Positions 58,891 through 64,000 of a DNA stretch of 64,000 nucleotides are shown here, in pieces. Source of the DNA: Bdellovibrionaceae bacterium UBA3535 (GTDB lineage: Bacteria; Bdellovibrionota; Bdellovibrionia; Bdellovibrionales; UBA840); the NCBI GenBank assembly GCA_002376845.1, contig DFOS01000012.1:11158-75157 (forward strand), given 5' to 3'. The notes beneath the pieces are model-generated. The model was not told the DNA's origin, searched no databases, and saw only the letters and a program-made list of their open reading frames with translations. Both the position numbers and the translations under genes were made by a program. The first letter of the stretch is position 1, and the number at the start of each line of letters is the position of its first letter.

Positions 58891-60993
58891 CTAAAAAAGC
58901 CTGCCAATGGATTTTAAAACTTCTTGGCTTTGTTTTTCTGGCACCAAGGCATAGTGGGATAGCTCCATGGCAAAATTGGCTCGCCCCTGTGTAAGGGAGC
59001 GCAAATCTGTTGCGTAACCAAATAACTCGGCTAGCGGTGCTTCGGCCTGTATTATTTGCACATTTCCTTTGGGGTTCATTTTGTCCACTTTGCCCCTTCT
59101 CGAGTTAAGATCCCCGATTACATTGCCCAGAAATTCCTCCGGCGCAATGATCTCCAATTTGAATATGGGCTCTAGTAGCACAGGCTTGGCCGCCAAGCAG
59201 GCCTTTTTTGTAGCTAAGGCCGCCGAAATTTTATAGGCAATTTCGTTGGCGCTTTCGGGCTCAAACTGCACAGCCGTCAAATGTGCGCTGACATCCGCCA
59301 TGGTGTAGGAGCCCAAAGGGCCCGCCTCTAGGGCCTCGCGAATGCCTTTTTCAATGGCCACAACAAAGGGTTTGGGAAAATCTGCACGATCTATATGGCT
59401 TTTAAAATCAATCCCGGCACCATTTTCATTGGGCCTTAACTCAATGCTAACCCCGCCTGTGGCCATTTTGCCGGAAATTTCCTTTTCAAAACTTTCACTC
59501 GCAGAGCCCACCTCAGAGATGGTCTCCCTATAGGATACTTGCGGCTGCCCGACATTGGCCTGCACCTTATGTTCTTTGAGCAAACGATCGATAATGATTT
59601 CTAGGTGCAGCTCTCCCATGCCTGATATTAGGGTTTGTCCAGTTTCCTCATCAATGCGCACTTTGAAGGAGGGATCTTCCAAAGATAATTTTTCCAGCGC
59701 TTCACCAAGCTTTTTTTGATCCGCCGTAGACTTTGGCTCTATCACCACGGAAATCACCGGTACTGGAAATTCAATGCTTTCTAGCAGAACCTGGCTTTTT
59801 TGATCACAAAGCGTATCACCTGTGGCCGTAAATTTCAGCCCAATGATAGCGCCAATATCCCCGGCTCGCAGCTCCTCTAGATCTTCTCTAGAATTGGCGT
59901 GCATACGAACAATTCGCCCAACCCTTTCACGCTTGCCCGTTCGGGGGTTCATCAAAGTTTTTCCACTTTGCACAACACCAGAGTAAACGCGAATAAAAGT
60001 TAAGGTGCCGGCAAAGGCATCGCTGGCTATTTTGAATGCCAAAGCCGCTGTGGGCTCATCAAAATCTGTTTTTCTTGTGATGGTTTTCTCAGGATCTTCA
60101 ATGTCATGGCCATCCACACTGGGAATGTCCAAGGGATGTGGCAATAACGAAACGATACAATCCAAGAGTGGCTGCACTCCCTTATTGGTAAAGGCGGAAC
60201 CACAGAGAACGGGAAAAAGCTTCAGCTCCAGTGTGGCTTTTCGCAGGACTCGAATTAAATCCTCTTCGCTGACTTCGCCGTTTTCTAGATACTGCTCCAT
60301 TAGAGCATCATCTAGCTCCACGATGCTTTCGATCATTTCGGAGCGGGCCGCTTCTACCTCGGCCTTCATATCTTCGGGCACTTCCTCTTCGTTAAACTTG
60401 GCGCCCAATTCCTCGCCGGACCAAACAAGGGCCTTGTTGCGAATTAAATCCACTACACCTAGAAAATCCGATTCGCTGCCAATGGGCAATTGTACACATA
60501 TAGGGGTGGCCCCCAATTTCGTACGCATGCTATCCACAGACATGTGGAAATCGGCTCCCACTCTGTCCATTTTGTTAACAAAACAAATACGCGGAACTTT
60601 GTAGCGATCGGCCTGTCGCCAAACCGTTTCGGACTGCGGCTCCACACCATTTACGCCATCAAAAACAGCAACGGCGCCATCAAGAACCCTTAAGGATCGC
60701 TCTACCTCTGCTGTGAAATCCACGTGCCCCGGTGTATCGATAATATTAATACGATGATTTTTCCAGTAGCAGGTAGTGGCCGCAGCCGTAATGGTAATGC
60801 CGCGCTCTTGCTCCTGCTCCATCCAGTCCATGGTAGTATCCCCATGATGAACTTCGCCAATTTTATGGGTTTTTCCCGTATAGAAAAGTATTCTCTCAGT
60901 AGTCGTAGTTTTGCCAGCATCAATATGTGCCATGATGCCAATATTTCGAGTGTACTTTAGATCTTCTAAGGTTTTCGGATCTTTATACGACAT
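58891..60993 (-). CDS. fusA: Elongation factor G
   Basis: 700 residues. G domain: G1 MAHIDAGKTTTTER, G3 DTPGHVDF, G4 NKMD; domain II R-V-x-R-I-V-R-M-H-A; domain IV GMGELHLEI and SYRETI. EF-G drives translocation with GTP. A perfect 14-bp hairpin separates it from rpsG, so fusA expression may be reduced or separately controlled. The next gene downstream is a secreted protein, not tuf. Confidence 0.97.
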   Translation of the reverse strand: MSYKDPKTLEDLKYTRNIGIMAHIDAGKTTTTERILFYTGKTHKIGEVHHGDTTMDWMEQEQERGITITAAATTCYWKNHRINIIDTPGHVDFTAEVERSLRVLDGAVAVFDGVNGVEPQSETVWRQADRYKVPRICFVNKMDRVGADFHMSVDSMRTKLGATPICVQLPIGSESDFLGVVDLIRNKALVWSGEELGAKFNEEEVPEDMKAEVEAARSEMIESIVELDDALMEQYLENGEVSEEDLIRVLRKATLELKLFPVLCGSAFTNKGVQPLLDCIVSLLPHPLDIPSVDGHDIEDPEKTITRKTDFDEPTAALAFKIASDAFAGTLTFIRVYSGVVQSGKTLMNPRTGKRERVGRIVRMHANSREDLEELRAGDIGAIIGLKFTATGDTLCDQKSQVLLESIEFPVPVISVVIEPKSTADQKKLGEALEKLSLEDPSFKVRIDEETGQTLISGMGELHLEIIIDRLLKEHKVQANVGQPQVSYRETISEVGSASESFEKEISGKMATGGVSIELRPNENGAGIDFKSHIDRADFPKPFVVAIEKGIREALEAGPLGSYTMADVSAHLTAVQFEPESANEIAYKISAALATKKACLAAKPVLLEPIFKLEIIAPEEFLGNVIGDLNSRRGKVDKMNPKGNVQIIQAEAPLAELFGYATDLRSLTQGRANFAMELSHYALVPEKQSQEVLKSIGRLF

Positions 60994-61007
60994 TTGGGAC
61001 CTTCAAT

Positions 61008-61040
61008 AAAAAACAGCTAGTGCAAGACTAGCTGTTTTTT
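61008..61040. terminator. Perfect hairpin with A/T tracts between rpsG and fusA
   Basis: AAAAAACAGCTAGT-GCAAG-ACTAGCTGTTTTTT: a perfect 14-bp inverted repeat with a 5-nt loop; an uninterrupted T6 follows the stem on either strand. It begins 15 bp before the fusA ATG, inside an otherwise continuous str operon. It is a textbook bidirectional intrinsic terminator or an attenuator. Confidence 0.8.
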
Positions 61041-61074
61041 CTCCTATTGCAAACAAAATTGCATGGAAAGGATT

Positions 61075-61548
61075 TTACCAACGATAGTGAGCAAAAGCTT
61101 TGTTGGCATCGGCCATTTTGTGCGTATCTTCACGTTTTTTAATGGCATTGCCGCGATTGTTGTAGGCATCTAAAAGCTCGTTAGCAAGACGAGTTTTCAT
61201 GTCCTTTTCTCCACGTTTGCGAGAATAATCCACCAACCAACGGATGGCCAATGTAGTGCGACGAGTAGGTCGAACATCTACAGGCACTTGATAGGTTGCC
61301 CCACCAACACGGCGAGAACGAACTTCCAAAGCTGGCTTTACATTCTCAATGGCCTTTTTAAAAACATTTAGAGGCTCTTCGTCATTTACTTTTTCACGTA
61401 AATTGTCGATGGCACCATACAATATCTTTTGTGCTACGCCTTTTTTACCATCTTCCATAAGTCCATTGGCAAACTTTGCTACCAATACGTCATTGTAAAC
61501 CGGATCTGGAATCACTTCTCTTTTATAATTCGACTTTCTTCTAGACAT
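61075..61548 (-). CDS. rpsG: 30S ribosomal protein S7
   Basis: 157 residues from ATG 61,548 (GAGG six nt upstream; a TTG one codon earlier is less likely). RRKSNYKREVIPDPVYNDVLVAKFANGLM, VGGATYQVPVDVRPTRRTTLAIRWLVDYSRKRGEKDMKTRLANELLDA: canonical uS7. Often the translational repressor of the str operon in other bacteria. Confidence 0.97.
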   Translation of the reverse strand: MSRRKSNYKREVIPDPVYNDVLVAKFANGLMEDGKKGVAQKILYGAIDNLREKVNDEEPLNVFKKAIENVKPALEVRSRRVGGATYQVPVDVRPTRRTTLAIRWLVDYSRKRGEKDMKTRLANELLDAYNNRGNAIKKREDTHKMADANKAFAHYRW

Positions 61549-61558
61549 CAATAACCTC

Positions 61559-61936
61559 TTAGTTCGCTTTCGGCTTTTTTACGCCGTACTTGGAACGGCC
61601 TTGTTTACGGTTGTTTACCCCTTGTGTGTCCAATACCCCACGTACAGTGTGATAACGAACCCCTGGAAGATCCTTCACACGACCACCACGAATTAAAACC
61701 ACGGAGTGTTCTTGCAAGTTATGACCTATGCCGGGAATGTAAGAGGAAACTTCAAAACCACTGGATAAACGCACACGCGCCACTTTTCTTAGGGCTGAAT
61801 TCGGCTTTTTGGGTGTTGTGGTGTAAACACGCGTACAAACACCACGCCTTTGCGGGCATGCCTTGAGCGCAGGAGACTTTGTCTTGTTTTTTACATCTTT
61901 TCTCTGTTTTCTAATCAACTGATTGATCGTTGCCAT
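61559..61936 (-). CDS. rpsL: 30S ribosomal protein S12
   Basis: 125 residues. TINQLIRKQRKDVKNKTKSPALKACPQRRGVCTRVYTTTPKKPNSALRKVARVRL, SYIPGIGHNLQEHSVVLIRGGRVKDLPGVRYHTVRG: canonical uS12. The Lys residues of PKKPNS and GRVKDLPG, whose changes give streptomycin resistance elsewhere, are wild type. Confidence 0.98.
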   Translation of the reverse strand: MATINQLIRKQRKDVKNKTKSPALKACPQRRGVCTRVYTTTPKKPNSALRKVARVRLSSGFEVSSYIPGIGHNLQEHSVVLIRGGRVKDLPGVRYHTVRGVLDTQGVNNRKQGRSKYGVKKPKAN

Positions 61937-61965
61937 CTATTCCTCTTTTGCAATTGAGCCGAAAA

Positions 61966-61992
61966 ATTATACTCTAGCTTTTTAGGGGTCAA
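61966..61992 (-). promoter_or_regulatory. Promoter of the str operon
   Basis: Minus-strand TTGACC (61,987-61,992), 15-nt spacer, perfect TATAAT (61,966-61,971), about 30 nt before the rpsL ATG in the 107-bp gap after rpoC. The spacer is short; using CTTGAC gives 16. It suggests str genes are transcribed separately from rpoBC as well. Confidence 0.62.
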
Positions 61993-62043
61993 GGCTTTTC
62001 CCTGCTAGTTTAGCAAGCAAGCCTCAACCCTCGATTATTTACA

Positions 62044-64000
62044 CTACGGGTTGGTTGGGCTCACTCCCATTCCCGCCATTCCGCCTAGTGGCAGTGCTGA
62101 AACCTCTTCTTCGCCTGCTAATTCATCCACTTCGATCTTCCAGTTCTTGTAGGAAGGAATTCCTGTACCAGCTGGAATTAATCGACCCATGATGATGTTT
62201 TCTTTTAGCCCACGAAGTTGATCGGTTTTGGAGTTGATTGCAGCTTCCGTAAGAACTTTTGTTGTCTCTTGGAAAGAAGCCGCAGAAATCCATGACTCCG
62301 TACTTAGTGAAGCCTTCGTAATACCAAGAAGCAGCGGGCTGGATGTGGCTTCGGTCAAGCCCTCAGCACGAATCTTTTCGTTCTCCTCGACCAATTCTGT
62401 CAGCTCTACTTGCTCTCCTACTAGGAAGCGAGTATCTCCAGGCTCCTCGATCTGTACGCGGCGAACCATCTGACGAACAATGATTTCAATATGCTTGTCA
62501 TTGATATGCACACCCTGCAATCGGTAAACCTCTTGAATCTCATTTACTAGGTATTCGGCTAAGGCACCCATACCCAAAACGCTTAATACATCATGTGGGT
62601 TGGTAGGCCCATCCATAAGAGCCTCACCTTTGCTGACAAACTCACCCTCACGAACGGCAACATGCTTACCTTTCGGAATTAAGTATTCTTTTTGCTCGCC
62701 CACTTCTGGGGTAACAATCACTCGAGTTTTACCTTTTACATCCTTACCAAAACTTACGTAACCATCAATTTCCGTAATGATGGAGGCTTCTTTTGGTTTT
62801 CTTGCCTCGAATAGCTCGGCAACACGAGGAAGACCACCGGTAATATCACGAGTCTTCGATGTTTCACGGTGCAACTTCGCCATCATATCACCGGCAAAAA
62901 TTTCTTGCCCGTCACTCACCATCAATTGTGCGCCCACAGGAATCATGAATTTGGCAATCGCATCACGGTTCGGTAATTTCTTTTCGTTGCCATTCTCATC
63001 CACGATGTAAATGGTAGGTTTTTTCTCCGCGTCTTTGGACTCGGCAATCACCTTGGTAGTGAAACCAGATACTGGGTCCACCTGCTCCGTCATGGTAGTT
63101 CCTTCTTCAATATCATGAAACTTCACAATACCGGAGATTTCAGAAACAATGGGGTTCGCATAAGGATCCCACTCTGCCAAGACTTGGCCTTTTTCTACCT
63201 TGTCGCCATCTTTAACATTGATCACGGCACCGTAAACCAGTTTGTATCGTTCACGCTCTCTACCGCTTTCATCAATGATCACCAATTCACCAGAGCGATT
63301 CATTACCGTTAGCTTGTTATCTTTATTTTCAACGCTAACCACACCCTCAAGCTTCACTGTACCGGCAAAGCGGTTTTCCACAACGGATTGCTCGACGGCA
63401 CGGGTTGCTGTTCCACCCAAGTGGAAGGTTCTCATGGTCAACTGTGTACCCGGCTCACCGATAGATTGTGCCGCAATGATACCAACAGTTTCACCAAGGT
63501 TTACCATCGAGCCACGTGCTAGATCACGCCCGTAACATTTGCGGCAAACACCACGAAGTGTTTCGCAGGTTAAGACGGAACGAATCTTCACTTGCTCGAT
63601 AGCTAGGTCTTCAATTTTTTGTACATGAACTTCGCGTATTTCTTCATTCTTATCGACGATGACTTCATTGCTGTAAGGATCCACCACAGGCTCTAGCGCT
63701 ACACGCCCTAAAATGCGGTCGCCAATGGGCTGAATCACTTCTCCGCCCTCTACAACCGGCGATATGGTCATGCCCTCTTGTGTACCGCAATCTTCTGACA
63801 ACACAACACAATCTTGTGCCACATCCACCAGACGACGAGTTAAGTATCCAGAGTTGGCAGTTTTTAGTGCCGTATCCGCCAAGCCCTTACGAGCTCCATG
63901 GGTGGAAATAAAGTATTGCAATACTGTAAGACCCTCACGGAAGTTGGAGGTAATGGGAGTTTCAATGATCTCACCGGATGGTTTGGCCATCAGACCACGC
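62044..64000 (-). CDS. rpoC: DNA-directed RNA polymerase subunit beta' (C-terminal part)
   Basis: Partial: the reading frame runs past position 64,000 (RGL-MAKP), so the ATG at 63,990 is internal. About 652 residues are visible, including MAKPSGEIIETPITSNFREGLTVLQYFISTHGARKG (bridge/trigger region), the second zinc site with SEDCGT and CETLRGVCRKCYG, IIAAQSIGEPGTQLTMRTFH, and the C-terminal LLGITKASLSTESWISAASFQETTKVLTEAAI. The catalytic NADFDGD lies outside the window. Confidence 0.97.
   Translation of the reverse strand, partial: RGLMAKPSGEIIETPITSNFREGLTVLQYFISTHGARKGLADTALKTANSGYLTRRLVDVAQDCVVLSEDCGTQEGMTISPVVEGGEVIQPIGDRILGRVALEPVVDPYSNEVIVDKNEEIREVHVQKIEDLAIEQVKIRSVLTCETLRGVCRKCYGRDLARGSMVNLGETVGIIAAQSIGEPGTQLTMRTFHLGGTATRAVEQSVVENRFAGTVKLEGVVSVENKDNKLTVMNRSGELVIIDESGRERERYKLVYGAVINVKDGDKVEKGQVLAEWDPYANPIVSEISGIVKFHDIEEGTTMTEQVDPVSGFTTKVIAESKDAEKKPTIYIVDENGNEKKLPNRDAIAKFMIPVGAQLMVSDGQEIFAGDMMAKLHRETSKTRDITGGLPRVAELFEARKPKEASIITEIDGYVSFGKDVKGKTRVIVTPEVGEQKEYLIPKGKHVAVREGEFVSKGEALMDGPTNPHDVLSVLGMGALAEYLVNEIQEVYRLQGVHINDKHIEIIVRQMVRRVQIEEPGDTRFLVGEQVELTELVEENEKIRAEGLTEATSSPLLLGITKASLSTESWISAASFQETTKVLTEAAINSKTDQLRGLKENIIMGRLIPAGTGIPSYKNWKIEVDELAGEEEVSALPLGGMAGMGVSPTNP

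Noticed and set aside
1..64000. CRISPR arrays, rRNA genes, insertion sequences with transposases
   Set aside because: I saw no regularly spaced repeats, no rRNA sequence, and no transposase or IS-type inverted ends; the only long repeat is the pgi/ugd duplication.

Overview
The window is a piece of a moderately AT-rich Gram-negative bacterial chromosome. The ribosomal proteins (zinc-free 101-residue S14, a delta-type RpoA N-terminus with a KFWREL-IQP motif, L17 with a long Lys/Ala tail) and the LPS/O-antigen style export genes suggest a Bdellovibrionota or other former-deltaproteobacterial lineage. That placement is an inference from remembered family features and has not been tested. TTG and GTG starts and 1-4 nt gene overlaps are frequent.

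Region 1 (1-13,000): a partial tRNA-Arg(UCU), an AAA/DUF4143 ATPase whose start codon abuts two tandem palindromes, a UPF0104-type membrane protein, a short minus-strand run (GT-C-like membrane protein, small membrane protein, DPM1-like GT2, methyltransferase, TlpA-like thioredoxin), a cyclic-nucleotide-gated K+ channel-like protein, and the methionine genes metH and metF with an unrelated methyltransferase-like gene between them.

Region 2 (13,000-31,630): a surface-polysaccharide locus. It makes precursors (pgi, ugd, UDP-xylose synthase, galE, rmlA-C-D-B, a UDP-HexNAc dehydrogenase), starts chains on undecaprenyl phosphate (WecA/MraY family), flips and polymerises or ligates them (Wzx, O-antigen ligase/polymerase), and holds several glycosyltransferases. 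It has been rearranged: a 171-bp pgi/ugd junction is present twice, flanking a galE + glycosyltransferase insert; a second, decayed galE lies after the UDP-xylose synthase gene; and an oxidoreductase pseudogene with three in-frame stops lies before rml.

Region 3 (31,630-44,440): a visibly more AT-rich glycan island. A seven-gene minus-strand cassette (methyltransferase, GDPD-like phosphodiesterase, HAD phosphatase, nucleotidyltransferase, NTF2-like, cupin, second nucleotidyltransferase) has its own strong promoter. It lies back to back with a six-gene plus-strand operon: an ABC polysaccharide exporter (Wzm/Wzt), two WavE-like proteins, an RgpF-like protein and a WsaF-like glycosyltransferase. 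The minus-strand cassette is the best candidate for an undescribed pathway in this window.

Region 4 (44,700-64,000): the str-S10-spc-alpha ribosomal superoperon, all on the minus strand: rpoC (partial), rpsL, rpsG, fusA, a secreted protein of unknown function, rpsJ, rplC, D, W, B, rpsS, rplV, rpsC, rplP, rpmC, rpsQ, rplN, rplE, rpsN, rpsH, rplF, R, rpsE, rpmD, rplO, secY, adk, rpmJ, rpsM, rpsK, rpoA, rplQ. Genes often expected here but absent are tuf (after fusA), rplX (between rplN and rplE), map and infA (after adk), and rpsD (between rpsK and rpoA). A perfect 14-bp hairpin separates rpsG from fusA, and an 8-bp hairpin occupies the place of rplX.
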